From Aquilaria yunnanensis (taxonomy: Eukaryota > Streptophyta > Magnoliopsida > Malvales > Thymelaeaceae), in assembly GCA_039654915.1 (NCBI GenBank), contig CM077596.1:73223751-73287750 (forward strand): DNA of 64,000 bases, read 5' to 3'. The first letter of the stretch is position 1; every line of letters starts with the position of its first letter. Position numbers and translations under genes: made by a program. Positions 35,226 through 46,549 of this stretch are shown here, piece after piece. A model generated the notes under the pieces. The model saw only the letters and a program-made list of their open reading frames with translations. It made no database searches and was not told where the DNA came from.

Positions 35226-38185
35226 GGGAAGATTTCCTTTGGAAGAGCAGACAAATGAATAGGAAAAAGAGATGAGACAACTAAAACCCTAAACCAATAA
35301 GTGGAAGAAGATTGGAAAGGAATTACACATGGCCCAGATGTAGCATTGACAGGAATAAGGGATAAAAGTTCAAGTTAATCAAGCAATCGATAGGGCACCA
35401 ATTAGCTTTCCAAAGTTTCAGGCTACTTGAAGGCTGGTTATGTTGCAGAAAACAAAAAACAGTAGCCCCAAAAGGACGGAAAATGAAAAAATAGGAAGCA
35501 GCAAAAACACCACAATGCATTTCCTACGTACTGCGTTACTCATAATAAATGGGCTTCAGATCTGAGCCTGAGGTGCGATAATTAAAGCTCTGAATTTTCT
35601 ATAAGTAAGTTTTACAATAATCTTATATGTCATACAGTAATTAGACAGTTTAACTACAGGCACGTACTGTATATCGTTGAGTTCCAATCACGGCAATGCA
35701 TGCGGAAATTAAATACAGAAAAAATTAGACTATATTCTGAAGAAGGAAAAGTTTCTACTGTTTATCAACAGTACTCCCTGCCGCCGCTTTTTTTTTTTTT
35801 TTTGCTTTTTCCTGTTTTGTCGTAAAACCTTTCTTTTGGTCCCTGAGCATTTAACGTATGACATACTGATCCCCAGCTTTCTCCTTCTGTAGAAACATAG
35901 GGTGAAGGCTGTTTGTTAATGATGGTAAGACCGGAAGATAATAAAGTATGGGGACTGATACTTGAATAAAATAACAGTACAGGGATTGAAAGTTCGTTTG
36001 TCCAATTTATAGCAAGTCCCCGTCAGGCGGTTTCCATGTTTTTTTCTTTTGCATTCCTGGCGAACGTTCAAATCCCTCTTTTGGTCCCTCAATATAACAA
36101 TTTTACCATAGTAGTCCCCAGCTTTTGCAATCTATTGGAAACTTTAGAAAAAAAAAATTGGATGGTTTATTTAAATTTAAAAGGATAGAGCCTTAAATGA
36201 AAATGAGAGACATGTTTTATTAACCATATTAAATACCAAAAAAATTTTCTTTTATAAAATTTTATTCAAAGGTTTAGTTAAATAAGTTAGATTCAAAGTT
36301 TTAATTAATTAAAACAGATATATAATTTGTATAATCCACGAGTGCTTTTACATGGGGTTTGATTAAAAGTTTTGATTAGTTAAAATAGTTCACAATTTGA
36401 ATTACATAGAGGTGATTGATTCTTAAAAAGTTTCATTTATCACTAATTCATTAGTAAGTAAAAATCTAGAAAAACTTATGTATATATATTGTGCAATGTT
36501 ATCCGATATTATAAATACCAGAAACTTTTTCTTTCTCTTGATAGTTTTATTTAAATTGGTTAATGAAACTGTTTTGACAATTTTTTGTCTATTATCTTTA
36601 ATGCTTTCCATTTAGCTATTCTGTGTATTTATAATTATCTATACTTGGATTTTATTTAATGTCAAAATATGTTTTATTTTTTTATATTATTCTATTAATA
36701 ACTTACATTATTACACGGGTCTCTACATACCTCGATTACTTCTAGAAGAGACCAATATTTGTACTATTTATCTATAATGAATTCAATTATATATTAACAG
36801 GGCATCTTTCTTTCTTTTTTTTCCCCTTTTCTTGGATGCTATTGACTCTTATTTAAATTTGATCCCTTTTTACAAGGCATTTACCTTTTTTAGAGCATGT
36901 GTTACAATTTTTCATTTTTAGTCTATTTCATGTTTTGTTTTAGTTAACACTCAATTTTAATTCTGAATTTTCACTCTTTAAGAAATTAGTCTCCAAGTTC
37001 CATCTGTGTTCCATTTTTGTCCCTAAATTTAATAACTATTGAACTAGATGTTTTTCTATTTGCTTTCTTTGGTTCCCAAACTTTTTTTGTTGTTTTTATA
37101 TACTATCTTTTAAACTAAGACATTAGTCATAATAGTTTGTTAGTTAAATAATTTTTTTGACTCTACTAAATCAATTATTAAACCTTTAATACATCAAAAT
37201 TTTTTTAGTTTGTATCTTAGCACAATTTTTTTTTCATATTTCTTTATTATTGCTTTCTGAAATAAAACTTTAATCATTATAATTTGCCTACTTTTGACTA
37301 TGGTTCTAGTTGATTTGGCTTAATTCATTTTTTTCTTTTTCTTTTTATTAAGTTAATAGGTTAACCATTAATTGATTGACATAAGTTAAATATAGTTTTA
37401 TATTTTTGTTAATTTTTTCATTATTGATGATTGAATTTTGTAGTATCAATTATTTACTTTAATATTTATAGTTAACTAAAATAATTTGGTCCATAATTGC
37501 TGAAATTGAAAGTAAATTTTTTTAAATAAATTTTTTATTGATATTAAAAATTGGAGTTTGAATTAATAATATTGTATTTAGTCTCGGGTAGGAGTTGGAC
37601 GCTAAATTGGATTTGAATAAGATTTTCGATCCATTAATCTTGATTTACAGCCTCCATCCACTCCGTTAGATGCCAATTTGCAGATACTTAGAACAGTACT
37701 AAAAAAAGATTTTAATCTATTTTAATGTTATTATGCATGGATCATCAATGACTTAATTCCGCTGCATCAATTCGTATGACCACCTGGTATTTTTCTTTTG
37801 TATAGTAACAAGTAAGTTAAAAAGTAGCTTGCATGAATTATGAGGATAGCTAAGATAAGTGTGAAACGTGAGATGGCTGGAGGCTATTGGATGGAAAATA
37901 GAAGTGGGCAGGCAGGCAGGCACGCAGGAGATCAGACTAAGAAGGTGCAGAACAGGTGGGAAGGGGCGGCCACAGCAGGTGGGGGGGTGCTTGGTTTTGG
38001 ATTTCCAATTCGCTTCTGAGTTGAATTTCACTTTAAAGCAGTAGACCTATATCACTCTATTGCACAGTGCTACTGCTACAGACCAACATAGCTTAGGACC
38101 ATTATTTGCTGTACTTCTTCAGGCGCTACCTGATTGCGCAGAAGCCACACCCCCCTTTGCAATTACTACGTACTACCACGATTAC
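35226..38185. other. AT-rich intergenic stretch
   Basis: No gene supported. A small inverted-repeat candidate lies at about 35826-35995 (GGTCCCTGAGCATTT... / ...CAGGGATTGAAAG with inner CTGATCCCC / GGGGACTGAT). The rest is AT-rich DNA without visible structure. Confidence 0.4.
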
Positions 38186-38195
38186 TTTATTTATT

Positions 38196-38895
38196 GGCAA
38201 AAATGGCCAAATTTATCATTAATTTTAGGAGTGGAGTAATTTTATTATTAAATTATTTTCATAGGTAAATTTATTATTAATTTTGTTAAAAACTGTAAAT
38301 TTGTTATTGATCATCAAAATTGTTTAATGTGGTAAATATAAAAAAATAAAAAAAATATAAATTTTAAATTCAAATTTCTTTTAAATAATACCGTGACTCC
38401 TAAGTTTTTAAATCTATCATTTTAATTATCATTTTTGCTCCAACAAACACTTGTACTCTTTGCCACTCTCTAGTTTTTTTGTCATTGATGTTACCTCCAT
38501 TCTTTCATATATCTCAGCAATACTCCAAAAAACACTCATTGAAACAAACTCTAATCAAATATAGTTCGATTGATACATGTTAGATTAAATTCAAAGATAC
38601 TGCAGCTCTAAAATATATGAACTAATGATAGCAATAGTGAAGAGTTGCATGTGACAATAGAAAAAATAAAAATAAGAAGACTTAACAATGAGAATGTGTT
38701 GTTAAATATAAAGTTTTGGCTCATTTAGATGTTGAAAATGTGTGGGTTTGAGAGAAATTTTTAAGGACTATTTTAAGAGTCATACTATAACAAAATTACC
38801 CATAATAAAAATGTTAACAACAAATTTATTTGTAAAAAAATTTAATTATAAAATTACTCAACATCTATAATTTGCTGGTAAATTTATCCTTTTGC
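38196..38895. mobile_element. Mutator-like MITE, 700 bp
   Basis: The left end is GGCAAAAATGGCCAAATTTATC; the right end is the inverted GGTAAATTTATCCTTTTGC. Arms are about 100 bases, imperfect. It is flanked by a perfect 10-base target duplication TTTATTTATT (38186-38195 and 38896-38905). There is no coding region. The perfect duplication makes this the best-delimited small transposon in the window. Confidence 0.85.
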
Positions 38896-38905
38896 TTTAT
38901 TTATT

Positions 38906-40780
38906 ATGCTCAAAGCCTCAAACTACACGAACGAAGTCGTCTATGCCCACTGCAATTAATCTTATCCAGAGCGTGATAATTAAGTACCTCTCCACTCTTC
39001 ATATTCAATAATGAATTATAAGTTATATACAAATAAATATTCAAAAGCAGTTTTACAATAATAACGTTGCAGTTTGTGATTGAAGCTGAGTAGAATTTAC
39101 TTGAATTTAAACTGTTTAATCTCAAGCTTTTAAAAACAAAATAAGGATTATGACAGATTATGTTTCTTGACAATGATTACTTATGGCCAATCTGAATTTA
39201 TGAATAAAAAACAGGATCCCATCCCCGCCACCTAGTTTAGGTAACGACTGGGACACTCAGTCTTAGTAATGGCTAGAGTTTGAACCACTTCCCCCTTTCT
39301 TAACTTCAAACAATGTTTTTAAATGTTGATTTGGTTATGTTTGAGCTTCAAAAAAGCATATATTTCCTTGTCACTCGTACTATACAAACACCTCATTTAA
39401 ACCTATGCTTCTACACTTAATTCTTGAGTACCAAAAAAAGAAAAAACAAGATCCCTACATAATTATGAATTTAAGCACTTAGATATAATATTAGAGATAA
39501 ACAAGAAATGGTTTCAAGAGATCTGAAAGAGAAACCAATTAGTATAACTCTATCCAGGTTTCATGAAGATGTCAATTTGTCGTGAGTCAAAATCTAGGGC
39601 CAGTTCATTTTTGGGTAATTAACAAAAGCCCCCTGTAATTTGAATTAACCTATACTTTGTTTATTCTATTTTTAAAAACTTACACTTTACCTATTGCTTC
39701 ATTTATAGTGTCTGACAATAATTTTTGAAACCCTAGATTAAACTTTATAATAATTATGTTTCAATAATTTTAATATTTTTGATATTTTTTCATAGCTAAC
39801 AAATCTTTGAAAAATATTGATATGCATTTACAAGAAGAAAAAAGACACTTATAGAATGAAAAAACTATAATTTAAAATATCTATTAACTATAAAAAAAAT
39901 ATTAAAGAGACTGATATTACTAGAAGATGGTTATTATACAGTTTAAATTAAAGTTTCAAAAGTTATTATCAGACAATATAAAAGAATCAAAGGGGCAAAG
40001 TGTAGATTTTCAGAAATAAAAGAGACAAATTGTAAGTTAGGGTAAACATTAGAAGGTAATTACAACTTTACGTTTGTTTTAACTTAAGTAAACTGACTTA
40101 TTTCTACTTTTAATTTTTTTTGTCTGAAATTAATTTTATTTAAAAATTAATATTATATAGAAGTAATAATCTATTTGAAAGTAATTTTTTATGATATTTT
40201 TAAATTTTTATAAATTTTTTTAATACCTTAAACTAAAATAATTCATAAGAATTTAATAAAAATAAAAAAATTACATTTTTAAAGGATTATTATAATTATA
40301 TAATATTAATTTTAAATATAAAAATATAAAAATAAAAATAAATTATTTTAAATAAATTAAAATAAACTGAGTGGAACCTTGACATTTCATATGCTAATAC
40401 GCTAACACTAATGGTCCTTGTACTTTATTGCAATTGTCTTCTATTTTTGAAAAGAAAAAGAAAAGCTTTTCCCCTTTCTTTTGTTTTTTTTTTGGGTTCC
40501 CAATGCTTGCGATTGTTGGATAGGGCGTGATGATGAGGGGCGGCAGAGGACGAGCCAGCATGTTGGGCTGCTAGACACGAGTTAAAGCAAAAGCAAGTAA
40601 AAAGAGTCGGTCTCTGCTTAATTACCAACTCGTTTCAGCTTCTGTATTAATAGTGTACAGTCTAGCAACACGCGGGCCTATATATCTAGGCTACCAACAG
40701 TGCTGCATGTGTGTGATAAGAGTCGCAGGCTTCTGCTTCTGCTTCTGCTTCCTACGAATAGTAAATAAGCTAGTAAATGT
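38906..40780. other. AT-rich intergenic stretch
   Basis: No gene or RNA seen. About 39610-40040 contains an inverted pairing between TGTAATTTGAATTAACCTATACTTTG-type and its complement near 40010-40060 (lines of the form 'aaagtgtaga' / 'tacactttac'), which may be another small inverted-repeat element. I could not set its ends. Confidence 0.35.
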
Positions 40781-42115
40781 CTAAAGCCACTTTTAGCCCT
40801 CGAACTTGATCGACTCGGATAGACAATCCTGAAATTTAACTCAGCCAACTCGCCCCTAAACTTAAAAAATTGGTGCATTTTAGCCCTTTTACTCTTGTGC
40901 TCCTCACGTGACACTTATTTCTTAACGCCACTTGTTTGCTGTTACTGTTTGGACGAGAGGGCGTGAGACTTTGGCTTTTACAATACTTGCTTTTGATCTG
41001 CCCTTCTATTTGCTTCTTCTATGCTACTTGCTATTACAACACTTGCCTCCGTTGCTTTTGTTTTGTTTTTTTTTTTAAATTTTATTTTGACTTTACATGT
41101 TTCTGTTTGATTTGTGGATCTAACCATTTATCTGTGCAGGATCTGTTAGGCCTTTTTGTTTCTTTGTAATCTTCTTGCCTTTTCTTGTACTTTGTGTTCT
41201 TTTTCCTTTTTGTGTGTATATTATTATGGATGCAGGATCTGTGAGTTCTTCATATTTGAATAGGCAATCTTGATACCCACTTCAAGAAGAATTCCTACCC
41301 GAAAGGAATTCTAAGGAAAACATAAGAATTTATTTTCCACTGATCTCATTATTTAGAAAATTATTGAATCTTTCCTGGTTGATTTTGGTTTGAATTTTTT
41401 GGGTTTTACTCTTGACCCAAATATAATGAATGATGATAACTTAGAGAGTGACCAACAGCTGGACAGATTCATCCCAAACAGTTCAGCAATGGGCTTCGGT
41501 TATGTGCATTAGATGGGTATGGAGACTAGGAAGGGTGAAGAGAATCCGGAAGCGAGCTTGCCGTCCAGATAGGCCTACAGGAAGCTGCTAACTGAGACCC
41601 TGAACATGAGCCAGGCCCGAATCCTGGCCTTTAGGGACAAACCACCAGCACCAGTCGAGCTGATCCCGAATGAGCTCTATAGCACTGCAGCTGCTTCTCT
41701 GATCGTACTCAATAGCAATGGTACCTGCTTCTCCGATCGTACTTCTTCACAATGCGGCTGTAATCGCCAGCACAGAGGAAGGAAACATCACCATTTCTCT
41801 CACCTTGGCTGCTGCTAGAATTCCATTTGTGGCGATAATTGTGCTGATAGTCTCGAATTCTATGACTTCTGGGGCAGATTTCTCAACCCTCTTTCGCTCT
41901 GGTTCATGAACAGAAGAAGCGCCTTACCTGTCCAGTCTAACGTGCGGAAGCGGCGTGAAGAAGACACGGGTCACATGATGAGCATAAGGACAAAGAGGGC
42001 TAAAATGTACCAATTTTTCATATTCAGGAAGCGAAAGTTAATGTTCAAGGGTTAACTGTTTGAATCATTCAAGTTCAAGGGTCAATTCAAGTTCTACAGT
42101 CAAAAGCGGCTTTAG
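40781..42115. mobile_element. Pack-MULE carrying a CDC20 gene fragment
   Basis: The left arm begins CTAAAGCCACTTTTAGCCC and the right arm ends GGGTCAATTC...AAAGCGGCTTTAG. Inner parts AAAAATTGGTGCATTTTAGCCC and GGGCTAAAATGTACCAATTTTT also pair, as do the CTCACGTGACAC and GTCACATGATGAG blocks, so arms extend over about 150 bases. TAGTAAA occurs next to both ends (40771-40777 and 42121-42127), compatible with a target duplication. There is no transposase. The interior holds the 5' part of a CDC20 gene (41226-41677) and an unrecognised GC-richer segment (about 41690-41910). Confidence 0.8.
41226..41677 (+). pseudogene. CDC20: Captured CDC20 5' fragment
   Basis: CDC20 is the WD40 activator of the anaphase-promoting complex. 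The segment encodes only its N-terminal part. Exon 1 (41226-41321) reads MDAGSVSSSYLNRQS, stop, YPLQEEFLPERNSKEN. Exon 2 starts at 41459 after ACAG and reads LDRFIPNSSAMGFGYVH, stop, MGMETRKGEENPEASLPSR, stop, [32 protein letters not shown]. These match the plant CDC20 N-terminus, with the DRFIPNRSAM and ILAF-x-KPPAPVE motifs. The donor after exon 1 is ATAAGA where GTAAGA is expected. Stops: TGA 41271-41273, TAG 41510-41512 and TAG 41570-41572. The intron is retained, so capture was DNA-based. No WD40 repeats are present, so it cannot act as CDC20. Confidence 0.82.
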
Positions 42116-42393
42116 GTTGGTAGTAAACTACTACTTTCGTCGCACATTTTTTACATTATTTAATTTTTTTTTATATATTTTAATTTTAATTTATTTATAT
42201 TAGTATTTGTTATAAAAAATTTTAAAAAAATATATATAGAATCTATATGTCTTGATTTATAATTCTTATATAATAATTTTTTATTTATATACTAAAATAT
42301 TAAAAATAAAAAATTATAAATTAATTGCTGAAAAGTGAATGGTGCAAAAAATATGAAATGGAGGGAGTATAATGTTTCATAAGAGTTTTAGTA

Positions 42394-43199
42394 GGTAAAT
42401 TTCATATATCATCTATTATTTTTTTTTTTTTGGTCTTAAACGGATTCCCAACGTAAAATTTGTCTTAATCAAGTTCCCAACTTTTGGAATATTGCCCTAA
42501 TCAAGATTATTCAGTCATTTTCATTATTAAATGTAAACTTTCTCTCACCATCTTGTACTATGGTTTTTCTCAGCCACTACCATTTGGTCATTGAAAAATT
42601 GGTTGTCATGATATTTTCTCTCAAACCTTTGCTTTTAGCCTTAGTATCTTCTTTTAGATGATTACTACTCTTTGAACTCCATCCAAGCCTTCCATGTCCA
42701 AAACTGCCACCTCGATCTCTTTGATGGGCTCTTTAGCACCATCAACAACACTTACGTCTGCGGCCACGACCGCAACATCTGCTACTCAGTTTTGGTTGTG
42801 TGGCTCTTTGCTGTTGCCCATACTCGGACAACCCTTTAAGCCTCCACTCTTGGCCCACAGGCACCAATCTCCTAGTACCCGACTGGAAAACCCTTTTTAG
42901 ATAGGGAATTGACTATAGATTTCTTTTACGTGAGTGAGATTTGGCAAGGAGAAAGGAGGAGGCGGTGGTTGAAGTATTAAATCCATTGACTTAGGGGTGC
43001 TTTGAGTAGGAGGAAAATAATGTAGGGACCAGAGTTGGTATTTTTAATTAAGATTATGTCAAATTTAATTATGAAGGTGACAGAAGGACCTCAATAAAGA
43101 TAAATTTTCAAAAATTAGGGATTAGATTAGGACAAACTTTAGGTTAAGGATGTGTTTAAGATAAAAAAATACGATTATAGACTACATGTGAAATTTACC
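42394..43199. mobile_element. Non-autonomous Mutator-like element with GC-richer core
   Basis: The left arm begins GGTAAATTTCATATATCATC and the right arm ends CTACATGTGAAATTTACC. Inner parts GGTCTTAAACGGATTCCCAAC / GTTAAGGATGTGTTTAAGAT and TTTGTCTTAATC / GATTAGGACAAA also pair, over about 110 bases. Flanks GAGTTTTAGTA and GAGTTTTACTA (11 bases, one mismatch) fit a target duplication. The core (about 42640-42900) is GC-richer and open for 68 codons (42694-42900, Ser/Thr/Ala-rich). It may be captured host DNA; I do not recognise it. Confidence 0.72.
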
Positions 43200-43411
43200 C
43201 GAGTTTTACTAGGTGTACTAACTATTTTACTAAAATTTATATAAGATTCCGCATAATAGAAATTAATTAGATGCAGAAAAGGTATTAGGTCCAACCCACC
43301 ATTTCAACTCAATTTATAAGGTTTTAGTAATAAAGTTGTTAGTGCCTCTAACAATATTCATTTCCTATTACGTGGTTCCTCAACCTACCCAAAATGTTCT
43401 GGCTTATCCTT
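43200..43411. other. Flank of the retrotransposon array
   Basis: AT-rich host or older repeat DNA up to the point (43412) where sequence identity to the right-hand LTR/leader begins. No gene seen. Confidence 0.4.
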
Positions 43412-43538
43412 GTACTATATTTTTCCTGACCAAACTCTCTGCATACTCTATTAATGTGCAGCTCTAATAATTCTTTTTAGTGAGTTTTCGGTAATCATAT
43501 TTGTGGCAACGTCGGGTTTTCGGGAGTCGCCACCAATC
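43412..43538 (-). repeat. Orphan primer binding site and leader fragment left of the 3' LTR
   Basis: Nearly identical to 59376-59502, which in the complete element is the primer binding site plus the first part of the leader. On the - strand, the LTR is followed by TGGCGACTCCCG (43532-43521), complementary to the 3' end of a plant tRNA-Arg, then about 110 bases of leader before the similarity stops at 43412. A true 3' LTR should be followed by host DNA, so this is the remnant of a second element sharing the LTR. Confidence 0.75.
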
Positions 43539-43767
43539 TGTTTACCTAGGTCGATTGGTCACCTTAAATATTGGTCTGCGAGAGTTCGGGGGTTCGGGAG
43601 TACGGTTACGTTAAAACAACTTTGTTAAAACGCCCAAAAATTGGCACCTTAGTTGATTTTAATTTTGTTTCGCTTTGCTTTTAAATAATTTTCAGTTAAT
43701 TTAGAGATTTTAACTGAATTAGTCGAAATGTGGATTTTTAAGTTAATTTGTATAAAATTTTATACTT

Positions 43768-44737
43768 CCGAACCATGGACTCTGCCGAGTCATTTGGACA
43801 CGGAAGATTTTGATTCCGAACCATGGACTCTGCCGAGTCATTTGGACACGGAATTTGGTGAAATTTTAAACAATTTTATCCATATTGTAAAAATATGGAT
43901 TTTTTATCTTTTTATTTAATTTATTTATTTTAAAAAGTTTGATATTTTCCAAACCGTAGATCCTGCCGGATCATCCGGATATGGAAATTAAATTTAATTT
44001 ATCGTAATTATTTAATTCTTATTATTAAATTAATTATTAGTTTAATTAATAAATTTATAAGTCTTTTTATTTATGAAATTTTATATTTGTTAATGGTCTT
44101 TAATATTAACTAAATATATTTTTTATTTTTTTTATATTTTATTATTCTTTTCTTTCTTTCTTTTTTTATATTTTTATTCTTTCTTATTTTCTTTTACTTT
44201 TCTTTTCTTTCTTTTCTTTTTTTTTTATTCTTTTAGTTTTGTTTTGAAAGATTCTTTGTTTAATGAAAGATATTTATTATTTAAATAATTACTCAATTTA
44301 TAAAAGAATCAAAAAATAATTTTTAAATATTTAATATCAAAAATCTGTAAAGAAATTAAAGAGTTGACATTTATTTTATGTTTATTCTATTTATTTGATA
44401 AAATAATAATCAAAAAGTAATTATTTAATCAAGATTTTATTTAAAAAAAATCTAATGATTTATATGTGTATTAAAAATAAAATAAAAAGTCTTGATATTT
44501 ATATAATTTATTCTGAATAAAAGATTAACCAAAAGTAATTATTTAATTAAGATTTTTATTTATTTAATAAAGAAAACCAAAAATTTATATGTATATTTTA
44601 AACATAAAAGAAAAGTTTTGATTTTTCATATGCTTCTTTTATTAAAGAAAGATTTTGTTTTAATTTTTATTATTTTTATTAAAAAAAATTTTATTCTCCA
44701 AACCATTGGATCCTGGCGGATCATTTGGACATGGAGT
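43768..44737. repeat. Repeated 38-base GC-richer motif in the LTR
   Basis: CCGAACCATGGACTCTGCC followed by GAGTCATTTGGACACGGAA occurs twice in tandem (43768 and 43816, 48 bases apart). Diverged forms occur at about 43950 (CCAAACCGTAGATCCTGCC...) and 44699 (CCAAACCATTGGATCCTGG...). The same four lie in the right LTR (59732, 59780, 59914, 60663). They stand out as the only GC-rich words in a long AT-rich U5/R region. Confidence 0.8.
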
Positions 44738-45896
44738 TTAATTTTTATTAAATTTTAAATTTTAATTATTTAATTAATTATCAATCTTAATCATAATTTT
44801 ATTGGATTTTTATTATTATTTTTATTAAATTTTAATTATTGCTACTTTTAAAGATATATTTAAAAATAAATGATTTTTATTTTTTTTTATTTTTGTTTTG
44901 TGATTATTTACTTATGTTTATTTAATTTTAATAAAAGGAATAAAAAGTTAATTAATTATTTTTTTATTGTTTTTTAAAGAAATAATAAAAGATAATTAGA
45001 TTTTTTTAAAAAAATATTATGTTAGTCTTAAAGAATAAAATTAATTATTCACATAAAAGGATTTTATTTTAATTAGTTATCATTTACTTATTTATATTAT
45101 TTTTTTTTCATGATTAATTTCTTTTTTTTTTAAATAAAATAAAATTTTTGCATAAAGTAAATAAAGGAAAATGAATAAAGTGGAGGTTTTCTTTTTGTTT
45201 TGGTTTAGACATCCATTTAAAAAAAAAGTAAAAGATGCATAAATTAAATAATAAACAAATAAAGAGAAAACACATAGAGAAATATTAAAAAACAATGATA
45301 AAAATGGGGCTTTTTGGCCATCCATTAAAAGAATAAAAAAATAGGAGGTATAACCTTCCATGAATTGTAATAATTAGCAAAAGTTAGTAACAATAAAAAT
45401 AAAAGTTAGTAAGTTAGTAAGTTAGTAAGTTAATAACAATAAAAAAAGTTAGCAAAGTTGGTTAAATTAATTGTTAACAACAATAACAACAATAATAATA
45501 AAAGTTAGTGAAGTAAGTTAATAATAATAACAACAATAATAAAAGGTTAGTAATAATAACAACAACAAATAAACAAGTAAATATAAAAGAGTTAGTAATT
45601 AATTCTGCAAGAACAAAATAAAAGGTTAGTGACCAAAGTGAAAGAAAATTGAAAAGATGAAGGATTAAATGAGAGTTGTACCCTTAAAAACTGAATTTGA
45701 AATTCTGGAAACGTGAAGAACAGAACGCACGCGCGCGGGGGGAGAGAAAAAAAAAAAAGGGTCAGAGAAGGTTTAGGTTTTCTGGAGAGGAAGAGAAGAG
45801 GGCCAGGGACCTAGGCTATAATTTTTTCTTTTTCCAAAACGGAGCTCTAAGCTTCATTTCTATTTTTTTTCTGTGTTCAGCACAAAATTTGGGGGG

Positions 45897-45908
45897 CTAT
45901 TTATAGAG
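45897..45908 (-). promoter_or_regulatory. TATA box in the 3' LTR of E3
   Basis: The - strand reads CCTCTATAAATAGCCCCCC. Same position as in the 5' LTR (61859-61870). In the 3' LTR it would drive transcription into the orphan leader and the flanking DNA to the left. Confidence 0.65.
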
Positions 45909-46387
45909 GAAGTTTGGCTGAACTGTTGATGGATAAATTAATAAAAAATTTCAAACTTATCTTTTAAATTGGTAAAATGACAATTTTAGTCCTTTACGTC
46001 TCTCAGCCTCTGGATAAGTTCCTGAAGCTTCTGATTTTGACAATTTTGTCGTTTTCTGTCAATTTGGGCCAGAAACGTCGGCAGGCTCCAAATTTTATGT
46101 GACAAACTACTAAATGCTCCTGGAACTTTCAGAATTTGTCAATTTTGCCTGAAACTTCTTAATTTTGTCATTTTTACCTCAAACTTTTAAATTTTGCCAT
46201 TTTTTTTGGAGTTTTCTTTTTTTCTTTCAAATACACACATATATCATTTTAAATCAAATATTCACAAAAAAAAAATGTATTTTAAACTAATTAAAATTTT
46301 TAGTAATAATAATAATAATAAAAATAATAATTTTTTAATTTCTTTTAAAAAAAAATTTTTATGGTCGGACGAAATTGGGTGTCAACA

Positions 46388-46402
46388 GCTGCCCCCCTTT
46401 GC
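46388..46402 (-). other. Polypurine tract of E3
   Basis: The - strand reads GCAAAGGGGGGCAGC immediately before the TGTTGACACC start of the 3' LTR. It is the same type as the E1 tract (AAAGGGAGGCATG). It primes plus-strand DNA synthesis and fixes the orientation of E3. Confidence 0.85.
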
Positions 46403-46549
46403 ATGCTTCATGGGACATGATGTATGCAAAGTTAGTTACCAAATTTCGTCCGGCTTAGCTAGGCATTGAAAACCTTCTCGCCGCCTAAATCCTGAGGTTA
46501 AGGAACTCTACTTAGAACCCCGGCGATAGGAGCTCTCCTATCGTTGAAG

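Larger units (their letters stand above)
43539..46387 (-). repeat. 3' LTR of E3
   Basis: On the - strand it starts TGTTGACACCCAATTTCG at 46387, directly after the polypurine tract, and ends ...GTAAACA at 43539. TATA box CTCTATAAATAGCC at 45897-45908. It is very AT-rich with long T/A tracts. It contains four copies of a roughly 38-base motif (see separate entry). Nearly identical to the right LTR; the clearest differences are an extra TATTTAATTTCTTT-like duplication in the right copy near 62305-62325, a few A/T-run length changes and about three substitutions. Confidence 0.88.
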
